Assembly: GCF_000379985.1 (NCBI RefSeq)
Contig: NZ_KB904063.1
Span: 85,736 to 149,735 of the forward strand
Source: Streptococcus caballi DSM 19004
GTDB lineage: Bacteria; Bacillota; Bacilli; Lactobacillales; Streptococcaceae
DNA: 64,000 nucleotides
Direction of reading: 5' to 3'
A program made the translations under genes and the position numbers. Shown here one piece after another: positions 26,347 to 37,399 of this stretch. Below the pieces are notes generated by a model that was not told the origin of the DNA, made no database searches, and saw nothing but the letters and a program-made list of their open reading frames with translations. Position 1 is the first letter of the stretch. Every line of letters begins with the position of its first letter.

Positions 26347-26907
26347 ATGAGTGTTAAGGAGCGTATTTTAGAAAGTGCTAAGGATTTGATTTATCAGAAA
26401 GGCTATGTGGCCACTTCCATCAGCGACATCATGGAAGAAGCTGGTGTCGGTAAGGGGCAGCTTTATTATTATTTCAAATCTAAGAAGGAAATCGGCCTGT
26501 CTGTCACTCAAGATATTTTAGAGAGTTGGCACAAAGAATTGTTTGAGGATATTTTTGAGTCAGATAAGGCTGATGCGGATAAATTTTCGGCCATGATTGA
26601 CTGGGTTTGCCAGTTTCATAAAAGCCAAACGGTATTCTATGGTTGTCCAGTTGGCAACCTGATTGTGGAGTTGTCCACCGAAGATGAGGACTTCCGTCGT
26701 CCCCTCAATGACTTTATGAACCAGTGGATAGAGAGGTTGGCTAAACTACTGCAAAATCTGCATGTTAACTGGTCAGAGGAGCAGGCACAGCTGCAAGCCC
26801 GCCAAGTCATTTCCAATATTCAAGGTAGCATAGTTATCCTCAAAGTTAGTCAAAACATCCAAGTGTTGGAAAATAATATGGTTGATTTGAAAAAGAGGTA
26901 TAGTTAA
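26347..26907 (+). CDS. TetR-family transcriptional regulator (LmrA/YxaF-like)
   Basis: A 186-residue repressor. Helix-turn-helix at residues 5-50 with ISDIMEEAGVGKGQLYYYF. The C-terminal segment VFYGCPVGNLIVELS is characteristic of the LmrA/YxaF/YcnC branch of TetR regulators, which often control a neighbouring oxidoreductase or efflux gene. I chose ATG 26347, preceded by GAGGTGAG, since the promoter -10 lies inside the longer in-frame extension. No intact target gene is adjacent: upstream is non-coding, downstream an IS remnant, so any target has been lost or is elsewhere. Confidence 0.9.
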   Translation: MSVKERILESAKDLIYQKGYVATSISDIMEEAGVGKGQLYYYFKSKKEIGLSVTQDILESWHKELFEDIFESDKADADKFSAMIDWVCQFHKSQTVFYGCPVGNLIVELSTEDEDFRRPLNDFMNQWIERLAKLLQNLHVNWSEEQAQLQARQVISNIQGSIVILKVSQNIQVLENNMVDLKKRYS

Positions 26908-26921
26908 AGAGGGCAGGCTTT

Positions 26922-27752
26922 CTGAGCCCACTGAACAGGTCATCGTTTGATGGCTTGTTTTGCTATACTAAAGATGAGGTGATGGTATGCTTGATAATCA
27001 GTTGATTTTAGATGTTAGTTCTTATTCTACTCTGTATGATATTGTCGTTCCTAAGACTCATTTTTACGGCAGCTAACGGAACTCTGTAATTTTTAGCTTT
27101 ATTTATGATGAGCTAGAAAAGAATTATCGTTCTGACTTCGGACGTTGTGCCTACTCCCCTATCACAATGTTCAAGAGCTTCCTATTAAAAGACATCTATC
27201 AGTTGTCCGATGTGGATGTGGTAGAGCGCTCCTTTTCTGATATGACCTTCAAATACTTTCTTGATTTAGCTCCATAAGCCCCCGTTATTGAACTGTCTTC
27301 ATTGACAAAATCAGGGAGAACAATAGGGAAATATAATCCTCAGAACCCCCACTATTTTGATGTTAATCACTGTCAAACCTGCCCCCTTCAAAAGTGGACT
27401 GTTATAAAGAAGGGGCTAAGTCTAAGACCTATTCGATAACCCTTAAAAGTGATGAACATCTTTTTCAGAAGAGGTTTCAGGAAACACCTTCTGAAAAAGA
27501 AAAGGACAAATATTGTTACAAAATAGAAGCGAAAATGCGGAGCTTAAACACAGACATGGTCTTGATGTGGCTAGGGCGTCAGGTCTTTTCAACATAGAGT
27601 TACAAGCTGCCACTGTAGTTAATATGAAGAGGATTAAAACTCTAATGAAGCAACACTATGGAAAAGCAAAGAGGAGTCTACCTCAATTATGAGATAGATT
27701 CCTCTTTTTCATTTTAGTTGAACTGTAGAGCTTGTTTTTTCAGTGGGCTCAG
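26922..27752. mobile_element. Degenerate IS1182-like insertion sequence
   Basis: The ends are 14-bp perfect inverted repeats: CTGAGCCCACTGAA (26922-26935) and TTCAGTGGGCTCAG (27739-27752). Inside is a broken transposase. At 831 bp it is about half the size of an intact member, so the central catalytic part is deleted. It lies 22 bases past the end of the small gene that closes the hslO-dusB operon. Confidence 0.8.
26987..27692 (+). pseudogene. IS1182-family transposase remnant
   Basis: ATG 26987 reads MLDNQLILDVSSYSTLYDIV then stops; other frames continue with FSFIYDELEKNYRSDFGRC, SPITMFKSFLLKDIYQLSDV, DVVERSFSDMTFKYFLDLAP (the N-terminal DUF772 part of these DDE transposases), then after a large deletion HCQTCPLQKW, ITLKSDEHLFQKRFQETPS and LDVARASGLFNIELQAATV. 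Multiple stops, frameshifts and loss of the catalytic core make it inactive. Confidence 0.85.
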
Positions 27753-27773
27753 TTTTCTGCTCTCTTTTTTCCT

Positions 27774-27965
27774 TTATTTTTCCTCTTTTTTCAACCAGAG
27801 ATGGTACATCTCAATCAGGTTGACGGCCATTTGTTGGGCTAGGGCGATAGAGAAGGCTTCCGAGCCTTCCAGTTCTGTTTCGCCAACTTCTTGCTTGGCT
27901 TCGTTGTAAACTTCCTTCAGGCTTTCGGCTGACAGGGTGCGTTTAAAAGCGTCAAAACTTTTCAT
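27774..27965 (-). CDS. Conserved small protein at the end of the hslO-dusB operon (63 aa)
   Basis: A 63-residue, acidic, probably all-helical protein starting MKSFDAFKRTLSAESLKEVY and ending HLWLKKEEK. A good ribosome site (AAGGAGG) precedes ATG 27965, which lies 23 bases after the dusB stop, so it is very likely co-transcribed. No domain is recognised. Coding is supported by the ribosome site, operon position and lack of a competing frame. An IS remnant begins just downstream. Confidence 0.75.
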   Translation of the reverse strand: MKSFDAFKRTLSAESLKEVYNEAKQEVGETELEGSEAFSIALAQQMAVNLIEMYHLWLKKEEK

Positions 27966-27988
27966 GATAATCCTCCTTATAAGGTTTC

Positions 27989-28966
27989 TTAATGTAGTTG
28001 TGCAAAAATCTTTTCAACCTCATCCACGCTTTCGGCGCGGGAAACGGCTCCGCGGATTTTGGCAGCACCCGATGTGCCTCGTAGGTAATGAGGTGCTAAG
28101 CCACGGAATTCACGGACGGCAATCTTCTCGCCTTTGAGGTCAACTAGGCGCTTGAGGTGATCTTCTGCGATGCCCAGCATTTTGTCAAAGGGAAGATCTG
28201 GCAAGACTTCTCCAGTTTCAAAATAATGATTGATTTGAGTGAAGATATATGGATTGCTGCGAGCTCCTCGGCCAATCATGACAGCATCCGCACCAACTTG
28301 GTCAATCATAAACTGAGCATCTTGGACGCTTCTGATGTCGCCGTTAGCGATGAAAGGCACCTTAGTAATAGCCTTGGCAACCTTGGCTAGGGTTTCGTGG
28401 TCGCAGTGGCCGGTATACATCTGTTCACGTGTGCGCCCGTGCATGGCTAGCGCAGCAACGCCAGCTGACTCAGCAGCTAAGGCATTTTCTACTGCCAAGG
28501 TTGAGTCCGACCAGCCTGTTCGCATCTTAACCGTTAGTGGAATGTCTAGGACAGACTTGACGGTTAATACCACCGAGTAAATCTTCTCAGGGTCCTTGAG
28601 CCACATAGCACCAGCCTCGTTTTTGACAATCTTATTGACAGGGCAGCCCATGTTGATGTCTACCAAGTCAGCCTTGGTGTTGGCTTGAATGAATTCAGCC
28701 GCGCGTGCTAGGCTGTCACCGTCGCTGCCGAAGAGTTGGATAGAGACAGGATGTTCACCTTCGTCAATGTGCAACATGTGCAGGGTTTTCTCATTGTTAT
28801 ACTGAATGCCCTTGTCAGATACCATTTCCATAACTACCAGACCAGCGCCAAATTCCTTTGCGATGGTGCGGAAGGCCGAATTGGTCACGCCAGCCATGGG
28901 TGCAAGGACAGTACGATGGGGAATTTCCACATTCCCAATCATAAAGGAGCTGTTAAGCTTGCTCAT
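27989..28966 (-). CDS. dusB: tRNA-dihydrouridine synthase B-type
   Basis: A flavoprotein that reduces uridines in tRNA to dihydrouridine. The 325-residue TIM barrel starts with [14 protein letters not shown] and has the catalytic-cysteine segment [17 protein letters not shown] and the FMN phosphate site ([12 protein letters not shown] and [13 protein letters not shown]). The start codon lies 14 bases inside the end of hslO, so translation is coupled. The pair hslO-dusB is common in streptococci. Confidence 0.95.
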   Translation of the reverse strand: MSKLNSSFMIGNVEIPHRTVLAPMAGVTNSAFRTIAKEFGAGLVVMEMVSDKGIQYNNEKTLHMLHIDEGEHPVSIQLFGSDGDSLARAAEFIQANTKADLVDINMGCPVNKIVKNEAGAMWLKDPEKIYSVVLTVKSVLDIPLTVKMRTGWSDSTLAVENALAAESAGVAALAMHGRTREQMYTGHCDHETLAKVAKAITKVPFIANGDIRSVQDAQFMIDQVGADAVMIGRGARSNPYIFTQINHYFETGEVLPDLPFDKMLGIAEDHLKRLVDLKGEKIAVREFRGLAPHYLRGTSGAAKIRGAVSRAESVDEVEKIFAQLH

Positions 28967-29825
28967 GAATCATCTCCTCTAAGTCGTTTTCGTTAAAGTG
29001 GTGTGTTTTACCGCAGAATTGGCAGACAATCTCTGCACCATGGTCTTGGTCCTTCATCTCTTGCAAGTCTTTTTTGCCCAGAGTAATGAGAGCCGCCTCA
29101 AAGCGTTCGCGTGAACAGTCACAGGCAAAGTGTAGCTCATCCTCTGACAAGACTTTGTAGTCGTCCTCACCATAGATGGCTTCTAGCAAGGCTTCCACAT
29201 GGTTGTCAGACTCTAGCAGAGTTGAGATGGCTGGCATTTCTTGGATGCGCTTTTCGTAGCGGGCGATTTCTTCCTCAGAAGCCCCTGGCAAAACTTGAAG
29301 CATGAAGCCGCCAGCGACTTTGACCTTGTCATTCTCATCAAGGAGGACATTAAGTCCAACTGCTGACGGTGTTTGCTCGCTCTCGGTTAGGTAGTAGGCT
29401 AAATCTTCGCCGATTTCCCCAGAAACCAAAGGGGTTGAGGAAGTGTAGGGGTTGCCAGTACCATAGTCGGTGATGACCACGAATTGTCCCGCACCCATGA
29501 AAGGCCCGACGATAACTTCGCCCGTCGCTGTCTTTTTGACATCCACGCCAGTATTTTGAATGTAGCCTTTGACGTGCCCTTGCGTGTCGCCAACAGAAAT
29601 AATGTGCCCAAAAGAAGAATCACCAATGACCTTGACGGTCACCTTGCTATCACCCTTTTGGTTGGCAGCCAAAATCTGGTTGGCAATAAGGGTGCGTCCC
29701 AGCGCTACCGTTGAGCTAGAAAGAGTGTGATGCTTTTCTTGAGCAGTTCTGACCGTCTCCGTGCTATCCAGCACATAGGCACGGAAAGAACCTGATGTTG
29801 AAATTGATTTAATTAGTTTATCCAT
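28953..29825 (-). CDS. hslO: Redox-regulated chaperonin Hsp33
   Basis: A cytosolic holdase that is switched on when oxidation releases zinc from four C-terminal cysteines. In the 290-residue protein these are in CDCSRERF (CxC) and CQFCGKTH (CxxC), about residues 237-272. The N-terminal dimerisation domain begins [18 protein letters not shown]. No ribosome site precedes ATG 29825, and the -10 element ends only seven bases upstream, so the mRNA is probably leaderless. dusB overlaps its 3' end. Confidence 0.96.
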   Translation of the reverse strand: MDKLIKSISTSGSFRAYVLDSTETVRTAQEKHHTLSSSTVALGRTLIANQILAANQKGDSKVTVKVIGDSSFGHIISVGDTQGHVKGYIQNTGVDVKKTATGEVIVGPFMGAGQFVVITDYGTGNPYTSSTPLVSGEIGEDLAYYLTESEQTPSAVGLNVLLDENDKVKVAGGFMLQVLPGASEEEIARYEKRIQEMPAISTLLESDNHVEALLEAIYGEDDYKVLSEDELHFACDCSRERFEAALITLGKKDLQEMKDQDHGAEIVCQFCGKTHHFNENDLEEMIHEQA

Positions 29826-29832
29826 AGCTACT

Positions 29833-29841
29833 ATTATAGCA
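29833..29841 (-). promoter_or_regulatory. hslO promoter (extended -10 seven bases before ATG)
   Basis: Minus-strand TGCTATAAT with TATAAT at 29833-29838. Only AGTAGCT separates it from ATG 29825, placing the expected start of transcription at the start codon. No good -35 is seen. Confidence 0.7.
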
Positions 29842-30190
29842 CATTGGCTATTTTTTGCATGCCAGCAGCCTAGCAGAAGCTCTTTTTTAGGGGAAATAAG
29901 CTGGCGCTCAAAAGCTAGCAGCCAAATGATGCCTCAACTCTCCTGACTGACAAGAAGAAAGTAGCCTTTTTATTTACAAATAGTCTCACCCTAACAAGCA
30001 AAAGCATAACTGAGACATGAGTTGTAATCAACTCTTTTAGCAAGCTTTTAACTTTCCCTTCAGTAGCTATCAGATTTTTTAGTGTGATGCTCTTCGGCAC
30101 AGGGGAGCTTGGTGTAATCGAGGAACCAAGAAAAAGGAAGGAGCAGATAAGGGCAAGGAAGAGAACAAGAAAAATTCAGACAAAACAAAA
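29842..30190. other. Spacer without a recognisable gene
   Basis: About 350 bases with no convincing coding sequence. GAGTTG (30019-30024) and CAACTC (30029-30034) form a small hairpin followed by TTTT on the plus strand with no gene upstream on that strand. Nothing else is supported. Confidence 0.4.
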
Positions 30191-30221
30191 GACTAGAAGT
30201 GATTAAACTTCCAGCCTTTTT
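30191..30221. terminator. Terminator at the 3' end of the telA-like gene
   Basis: GACTAGAAGT (30191-30200) pairs with ACTTCCAGCC (30207-30216) with two mismatches; T-rich sequence lies on both sides. It would end the leftward xpaC-telA transcript. Confidence 0.6.
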
Positions 30222-30228
30222 GTATCTT

Positions 30229-31512
30229 TTATGTAGCGCTATCGGTCACATCTTCACGTTGGCGTTCAACCTCTTCTTGGACTTCCTTGCCTTCGTTGAG
30301 GAGGGCAAGGACGATTTTTTCGTCACGGAGTTTGACAGAGTCATTGATGGTTGCGGCAGATTTAACAACAGCGGCCTCCAGTTGAGCGCGTTGCTTGCGG
30401 CCGTTATCAATAGCAGCGATGATGCCATTGTTTTGAGCCACTAGACTTTCAGCTAAGGCTGTAACAGATTTGATGTTCATGGTTGGGCCTTGGGCTGTGC
30501 GTTCTAGCTGAGGAATAGCTTCCTTGCTGGTTTCAGCTAACATTTGTAGCGCAGCATTGTTGGCATTGACAATGGCATCTGCTGTCACACCAGATTTGAC
30601 CGACTGTTGTAAAATACCGAGTTGGGCGATGGACAATTTCATGGTTGGAATAGTATTGCGGCGCAGCATGCCAAGCTTTTGGCGCATGTCCGAGGAAACC
30701 TTGACCATGTTGCGCATTTGCGGCGTTGTTGTCCAAGCCACATAGAGGCGGCTTAGGTACTCTGTGTGTTGTTGCTCCAAAGTATTGATGACTTCAGTCA
30801 TGCGAGCTAGCTCGTCAGACTTGGTTTGGTATTCAGGAGTGGCGCTGTCTAGGGTAGCCAGTTCATTTTGCAATTTGCTGGCGCGGTTAGCACCCTCAGT
30901 TTGAGTAGCTTCGATAAAGGCAATAACGCCCACCAGATTTTCGATAGACTTGGTATTGTCTTCAATCAACATTTCAGCAGAGACGATGTTTCGAGCTAGC
31001 GTCTCTTCTTGTTTGACCACAGCTGCGGCCATGCCATCCATCTTCTGCTCAATATTTTGTGAATCAAAATAGAATTCTTGCAGGCTACTCTTGCCTTGCT
31101 TAAACATTTTTTGTAGGAAGTTTGGTTTCTTTTCTAATTCAGCTGGTTTGGCATCCTTGTATTTGGTGATGAAACCGTTGAGTTCGCGGTTGGTGTTTTT
31201 GAGCAGTTCATCCACTTGTGGGATTTCCAGTTTCTTTTGCTCCGCTAGAATGTGATTGACAGTAGTGTTAACCTCTTCAACGGCAGAACTCCCAAAGTCT
31301 AAGAGGGCATTTTGGTCAGCCACAAAGGTGTCCACAAGGGCTGGCGCCTTGGCTGTAATAGCAGCTTGTTGTTCGGGCGACAATTTTTCATAGAAGGATA
31401 CTTGCCCAGTTGAGGAGGTATCCGTTGTGGCGATAATTTCAGTTGTTTTGTCAGTTTTTGCGATGGCATTGTCAGCAATTTTGTCAATGTCAAAGTTAAA
31501 TGTGTCTGCCAT
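30229..31512 (-). CDS. Toxic anion resistance protein family (TelA/YceH)
   Basis: A 427-residue soluble, mostly alpha-helical protein. The central conserved segment (VGVIAFIEATQTEGANRASKLQ and LSRLYVAWTTTPQMRNMVKV) and the C-terminal IVNANNAALQMLAETSKEAIPQLERTAQGP are characteristic of the TelA family. The family was named for tellurite resistance, but in Firmicutes it mostly links to envelope or antimicrobial stress together with XpaC. It follows the xpaC gene by 73 bases on the same strand, the usual pairing. Long helical stretches suggest coiled coils. Confidence 0.9.
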   Translation of the reverse strand: MADTFNFDIDKIADNAIAKTDKTTEIIATTDTSSTGQVSFYEKLSPEQQAAITAKAPALVDTFVADQNALLDFGSSAVEEVNTTVNHILAEQKKLEIPQVDELLKNTNRELNGFITKYKDAKPAELEKKPNFLQKMFKQGKSSLQEFYFDSQNIEQKMDGMAAAVVKQEETLARNIVSAEMLIEDNTKSIENLVGVIAFIEATQTEGANRASKLQNELATLDSATPEYQTKSDELARMTEVINTLEQQHTEYLSRLYVAWTTTPQMRNMVKVSSDMRQKLGMLRRNTIPTMKLSIAQLGILQQSVKSGVTADAIVNANNAALQMLAETSKEAIPQLERTAQGPTMNIKSVTALAESLVAQNNGIIAAIDNGRKQRAQLEAAVVKSAATINDSVKLRDEKIVLALLNEGKEVQEEVERQREDVTDSAT

Positions 31513-31585
31513 GTTTTAGTTCCTAAGCGCTCAAAGTCCAACTTTACTTTTCTTGAGCACTTTTCCTTTCTCCAAAAAATATAGG

Positions 31586-32437
31586 TTAATAAATATCTGA
31601 GGCATCCGTGTCCTGAGCATAGTCCTTGTGTTTAGCATTCATCATGCGAAGGCTGACATCAAAGTCTTTCAGATCACTTTCATTAAGTTGACGCAGGGTT
31701 TCATCCAAGTCCAAATCAAATTTTTCTAGCGCAGCCTTGGCTTGGGAAAGGCGCTCCTCCGCATTATAGAAATCTTTTGGTGACTCCTTAATCTTGAGGT
31801 AACCGGCCAAGATGTCCTCGAAACGATGCATGTTAGCTTGGTGGAGGGCAGTCAGCTCGGCTTTATTGTCCATCCCCTCAATTTTATCTATGATAGCAGC
31901 GTGGTCGCGTTGGATATTGGTGTAAACTTGGTTTAGTTCAGGGGCACGCTTGAGGATATCCTTCTCTTCATCGGAGGCAGGGGCGGTCGAAGGGATAATG
32001 TCTAGCTTTTCCAGTTGCAGCTTGATGTCCTCTTCCACTTGAATAGCTTTACGAGTGACTCGTTTGTAAATGTTGAGATCCATCTTATCTTTGAGAGCTC
32101 CCGCTTCGCTTTGGATATCTTGGATTTTGGGTAATAGCTGGCGCGCAACCACAGAATATTGAGTATAATCCTTGTCATCTAGATAAGCATCCAAGAGCTT
32201 GACTTGACGGTCTGCCTGCTGGATCGTATCTTTCAAGTCCTGTAAACGCTGAGCCGTGTTGACTTTGTCTAGACGACTTTGTCTCGTTGCCAAATAATAA
32301 ACACCATATCCGATAGCTCCCATAACCAAAAAAGGAAGCAGGGCACCCAAGAGAGAACCCAGGACGGAGATGACAATAATAACTCCAATGATAGTTCCCA
32401 AAAGATTGCCTCGCCTTGGTGGACGATAGTATGCCAT
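31586..32437 (-). CDS. xpaC: XpaC-family membrane protein
   Basis: A 283-residue protein with two N-terminal membrane helices (about residues 14-50) after a basic start MAYYRPPRRGN, then a long helical cytosolic domain. XpaC proteins were named for 5-bromo-4-chloroindolyl phosphate hydrolysis and are nearly always next to a TelA-family gene, as here; the biochemical role is unclear. ATG 32437 is preferred to the GTG at 32449 because GAAGTGAG lies nine bases ahead of it. A promoter lies immediately upstream, so the pair forms a two-gene operon. Confidence 0.85.
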   Translation of the reverse strand: MAYYRPPRRGNLLGTIIGVIIVISVLGSLLGALLPFLVMGAIGYGVYYLATRQSRLDKVNTAQRLQDLKDTIQQADRQVKLLDAYLDDKDYTQYSVVARQLLPKIQDIQSEAGALKDKMDLNIYKRVTRKAIQVEEDIKLQLEKLDIIPSTAPASDEEKDILKRAPELNQVYTNIQRDHAAIIDKIEGMDNKAELTALHQANMHRFEDILAGYLKIKESPKDFYNAEERLSQAKAALEKFDLDLDETLRQLNESDLKDFDVSLRMMNAKHKDYAQDTDASDIY

Positions 32438-32475
32438 AAATTTTCTCACTTCTATTTCATTATCGTATCGTTACT

Positions 32476-32505
32476 ATTTTATCGCAAATGCCCAGCTTGT
32501 GACAA
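32476..32505 (-). promoter_or_regulatory. xpaC-telA promoter
   Basis: Minus-strand TTGTCA (32500-32505), 18-base spacer and TAAAAT (32476-32481), about 40 bases before the start codon. Confidence 0.7.
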
Positions 32506-32516
32506 GGATTTAACGT

Positions 32517-32557
32517 CTTAAAATAGAAAAATCATCTAATAAACTATTAGACGATTT
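32517..32557 (-). terminator. Terminator of gshAB
   Basis: AAATCATCTAATA (32529-32541) and TATTAGACGATTT (32545-32557) pair over 13 positions with one mismatch. On the minus strand the stem is followed by TTTTTCTATTTT. Confidence 0.85.
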
Positions 32558-32560
32558 GGA

Positions 32561-34819
32561 TTATTCATGCACTTCTGGGAAGAGTTTGGCTAAAATCTTT
32601 GGTGTGATGGCTTGACCAGGCCCAGACTCGCAGTAAGTGTGCATATACATGGAAGGGTTGAAGTTCAGCTCAATACAAGTAGCATTGGGGTTTTCTTTAT
32701 TTGACACCTGCTTGGCATCAGGGATAATTAAATCCACTCCGCAAGCCCAGGCGCCCATGGCTTTGGCCATATTAGCCGCTAACTGCTTATAAGAGGTATC
32801 CATGTTGTTAGTCACATCAATAGAGTCTCCACCCGTTGAGATGTTGGAATTGCGGCGTAAATCCACCTTGATACCATCAGGAAGAATATCGTCTGGCTGA
32901 TAGCCTTGTTGTTCCAACATGAGCAGCTCAATGTCACCTAGGTCAATAATTTCCAGCGGCGAACGGTGGTTGCGTCCCCGTAACGGATTGGCGTTTTTGA
33001 TGTCTATCAATTCACGGATGCTATGTTTGCCATCACCAACCACATTAGCAGCAACGCGCAGGAGGACAGCTTCGCATTTACCATCTAGGATAAAGAAACG
33101 GTATTCCGTTCCGTCAATGAATTCTTCCACCAGTAGTGATTGGTCTTCGGAAAAGGCTATATCTAGAGCTTTTTCATAGGCTTCTAGGTTAGTGGGTTCC
33201 TTGAAAATAGAGATACCTAGCCCAAAGTTAGTTGATTTGGGTTTGACAACGATGGCTTTCTTTTGGATTTGGGAGAAATAGCGGAGCGCCTCATCTTTAT
33301 TATCAAATTCTGCTCCCGCGGGTACCGGGAAGCCAGCGGCATCCAAGATTTTCTTAGTCACAACCTTGTTAGCCATGGCCAGCGGAATGATGTAATTATC
33401 TTTTGAAGTCATGTTGCCATTCTTTACGTACTCAACATGATTACCATGCCAGAGCTTGAGAAATTGGTCACTCTCATCCAAAATGTCAAAGTTGACACCC
33501 TTTTGAATGACATCAAAAAGCAGCATCTGGGTAGATAGTTCCATAGTCTCATAACCTTTGAGTGCATAGGGTGCTTGCCAGGCATAGGCCTGAAAGGCTT
33601 GCCCTTGTTTTTGACCAAAAACTTCTAAAGAAAGTTGATTGATTTCCTTGAACAAACGCCCTCCGATAGTCAAATCAGGTTTGTCAACCTGCTCTTTCAC
33701 CTTGTCTATCAAGCTCTGGTAGTAGTCTGGTAGCTGGAAGTGATTGACGACCTCTTGCATGCTTGACAGAATAGTGCCAAACGGTGCTTGCTCGGGTAAT
33801 GTGTCCAAAGGATGGCTGGTAGCTATGACTTCATTAAGATTGTTGGCTTGGCTAATAGATTCGTCTATTTTGTCAACACTGTCAATCCATAGTAAAGCTA
33901 GTGTAAAGAGATGGACAGTATCTAGGGTTTCCTGAGTGATGCCCTTGTTATCAAAGGGATTGAGGTCAAAACAGCGAAACTCTAGATAAGTGATGCCTTG
34001 TTTCAGATAATCGCGGTTGTGCTTGCTGCCACGCAGACGAACAGCAGAGTAAAATTCCTTCTCGGCAATGAGGCGTTTATCGGCAACACAGTTCTCAATG
34101 TCAACAATGTATTGCTCTAGACTTTCATAAGATACCTTGACCTCATCGTGATTGACATAGCCATGAGAAGAGCTATTACGCAGGGAACGAACAGGTTTAT
34201 CAAGAGGATACTCAAGGAAGCCCTGCTCTGCTATTGGCGAAGCCCCATAAAGGTAAGTCAGAAGCCAACGGAAACGCAGGAAGTTTTGTGCCAGTTTGAG
34301 ATAAAGGTCATTTCTGAAATTAACCATGGAATCGTATCCGCTCTCTGCAAATAGCTGAGTAATCAAGTCCTTACCCAACTCCATATTATAGTGGATACCC
34401 GACATAGACTGTAGCAGCTTGCCATAGGTGTCAGATAAATGCTGGCGGTAATGGCGTTCAAAAGTATTTTCAAGCTTGGCAATTTGAATCTCATCCTCAG
34501 TGATTTTTGGAGGCATGGAGAGAGGCCATAAATACTCGTCTTTATTTAGAGAACGTCCAGCCACGTCTGTGATAGCGCCTAAAAATCGCAGGGCTTCCTT
34601 CGTTGATGAAGCCACAGGTGTGATGAGCTCCATCTGTGGCTCGCTGTAGTCGGTTTGGATGTAGGGGTGAAAATTGCGGCTACCTAAAACGTTAGGATGT
34701 GCTGTTTGGGCAACCTTGCCTGATTTATGGATACGCAAACTTTCTCTCTCTAAGCCAAAAGTAGCTTGGAGAATGGGGAGGGTTGACGGTGCTTGTTGTA
34801 ATAGTTGGTTAAGTGACAT
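32561..34819 (-). CDS. gshAB: Bifunctional glutamate-cysteine ligase / glutathione synthetase
   Basis: Makes glutathione from glutamate, cysteine and glycine in one polypeptide (also called gshF). The 752 residues divide into an N-terminal GshA-like ligase (to about 480, with TFGLERESLRIHKSGK and the FRCFDLNPFDNKGI block) and a C-terminal ATP-grasp domain (AIVVKPKSTNFGLGISIF, LVEEFIDGTEYRFFIL, CIELNFNPSMYMHTYC). The architecture is typical of streptococci and Listeria. GAGGTAAG precedes ATG 34819. It stands alone and is divergent from purA. Confidence 0.97.
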   Translation of the reverse strand: MSLNQLLQQAPSTLPILQATFGLERESLRIHKSGKVAQTAHPNVLGSRNFHPYIQTDYSEPQMELITPVASSTKEALRFLGAITDVAGRSLNKDEYLWPLSMPPKITEDEIQIAKLENTFERHYRQHLSDTYGKLLQSMSGIHYNMELGKDLITQLFAESGYDSMVNFRNDLYLKLAQNFLRFRWLLTYLYGASPIAEQGFLEYPLDKPVRSLRNSSSHGYVNHDEVKVSYESLEQYIVDIENCVADKRLIAEKEFYSAVRLRGSKHNRDYLKQGITYLEFRCFDLNPFDNKGITQETLDTVHLFTLALLWIDSVDKIDESISQANNLNEVIATSHPLDTLPEQAPFGTILSSMQEVVNHFQLPDYYQSLIDKVKEQVDKPDLTIGGRLFKEINQLSLEVFGQKQGQAFQAYAWQAPYALKGYETMELSTQMLLFDVIQKGVNFDILDESDQFLKLWHGNHVEYVKNGNMTSKDNYIIPLAMANKVVTKKILDAAGFPVPAGAEFDNKDEALRYFSQIQKKAIVVKPKSTNFGLGISIFKEPTNLEAYEKALDIAFSEDQSLLVEEFIDGTEYRFFILDGKCEAVLLRVAANVVGDGKHSIRELIDIKNANPLRGRNHRSPLEIIDLGDIELLMLEQQGYQPDDILPDGIKVDLRRNSNISTGGDSIDVTNNMDTSYKQLAANMAKAMGAWACGVDLIIPDAKQVSNKENPNATCIELNFNPSMYMHTYCESGPGQAITPKILAKLFPEVHE

Positions 34820-34938
34820 AGCTTACCTCGCTTAAAAAAGATACCTTTATTCTAGGGGAAAGCGGATTAAAATGCAATTTTTGGCTACGGCTTACCAGAA
34901 TTTTTGAATTAATTTATAGCAGAAGTCGCTTTCAGTCA

Positions 34939-34967
34939 TTGAAAAAAGGGATGAAATTTCATATAAT
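34939..34967 (+). promoter_or_regulatory. purA promoter
   Basis: TTGAAA (34939-34944), 17-base spacer, TATAAT (34962-34967). No PurR box was recognised upstream. Confidence 0.85.
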
Positions 34968-34976
34968 GAATTGTAA

Positions 34977-36356
<1,380 letters not shown>

Positions 36357-36416
36357 TGAAAAGTGAAGGAGTTGAGGCTGGTTTCCCAACTTCTTTTCTA
36401 TTTAGAACGAGAGAAA

Positions 36417-37361
36417 ATGGCTGTATTTTTACATAGTATTTCAGGAGTATTGATTATTTTAGTGATGATTGCTATCGGTTACTGGCTTAATGAACGTGGC
36501 TGGTTTGATGAGCAAGCAGCGTCCTTGATGACTAAGTTAGTCACTCAGTTGGCTTTGCCTGCTTACATGATTTATACTATCATGGCGAGATTTTCAGCCA
36601 AGGAATTATTGGAAATGCTGCCGCAACTGCACTTTCCAGCCTTGTCCATGGTTATTTTGCTGGGGATTGCTGCTGCGACAGCGCAACTTTTTGCCGTGGA
36701 TAGGAAACATCGCGGTCTCTTTATTTCTATGTTTTTCAATTCTAACACGGTTTTTGTCGGTTTGCCTATCAATCAAGCGCTTTTTGGCGACAAGAGTATT
36801 CCTTATGTTTTAGTTTATTATATGTGCAATACCACCTTCTTTTGGACTATCGGGACTTATCTGATTCAGAAAGATGGTCAGAAAACGGCCAACATTGATT
36901 GGCGTTCTAGTTTGAGAAAAATATTTTCACCACCTTTGTTGGGCTTCATTTTGGGAGTTCTCTTGGTTGTGTTTAAGGTCAAACTTCCCGATTTCCTCAT
37001 GAGCGATTTACAATATATTGGTAATTTAACCATTCCGCTGTCCATGCTTTTCATCGGACTTACAGTGTCAAGGGCTGGGCTTAGTCAATTAGCTCTAAAA
37101 AAAGACCATATGTTGATTCTATTCGGACGCTTTGTCATCTCTCCGCTATTGATGACGCTAATTGTCTGGCAGGCCAATCTTCCCCATCTCATGAAAGAGG
37201 TTTTTATCATCCAATCTGCCATGCCAGTCATGACCAATGCTCCGATTATTGCTAGGATGTATGATGTGGATACTGATTACGCTGCAGTCATGGTGACTGA
37301 GACTACGCTTTTGACCATGCTGGTTGTTCCCATTTTGACGTTCTTGGTTAGTACTATATAA
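36417..37361 (+). CDS. AEC-family transporter (auxin efflux carrier superfamily)
   Basis: An integral membrane protein with ten predicted helices in two halves and a central cytosolic linker (KDGQKTANIDWRSSLRKI). The helix pair NSNTVFVGLPINQALFG and the C-terminal QSAMPVMTNAPIIARMYDVD, with a broken helix and conserved N-A-P, are AEC signatures. In bacteria these carry small organic acids such as malate; the substrate here is unknown. ATG 36417 follows CGAGAGA; the in-frame ATG at 36363 would add 18 unrelated residues. It lies downstream of purA with a weak hairpin between. Confidence 0.85.
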   Translation: MAVFLHSISGVLIILVMIAIGYWLNERGWFDEQAASLMTKLVTQLALPAYMIYTIMARFSAKELLEMLPQLHFPALSMVILLGIAAATAQLFAVDRKHRGLFISMFFNSNTVFVGLPINQALFGDKSIPYVLVYYMCNTTFFWTIGTYLIQKDGQKTANIDWRSSLRKIFSPPLLGFILGVLLVVFKVKLPDFLMSDLQYIGNLTIPLSMLFIGLTVSRAGLSQLALKKDHMLILFGRFVISPLLMTLIVWQANLPHLMKEVFIIQSAMPVMTNAPIIARMYDVDTDYAAVMVTETTLLTMLVVPILTFLVSTI

Positions 37362-37399
37362 AAAAAGAAGCTGAATGTGATGATTCAGCTTCTTTTTTT
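37361..37399. terminator. Terminator after the AEC gene
   Basis: AAAAAAGAAGCTGAAT (37361-37376) pairs over 16 bp with ATTCAGCTTCTTTTTT (37383-37398) around GTGATG. A- and T-runs on both sides allow use in both directions. Confidence 0.95.
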
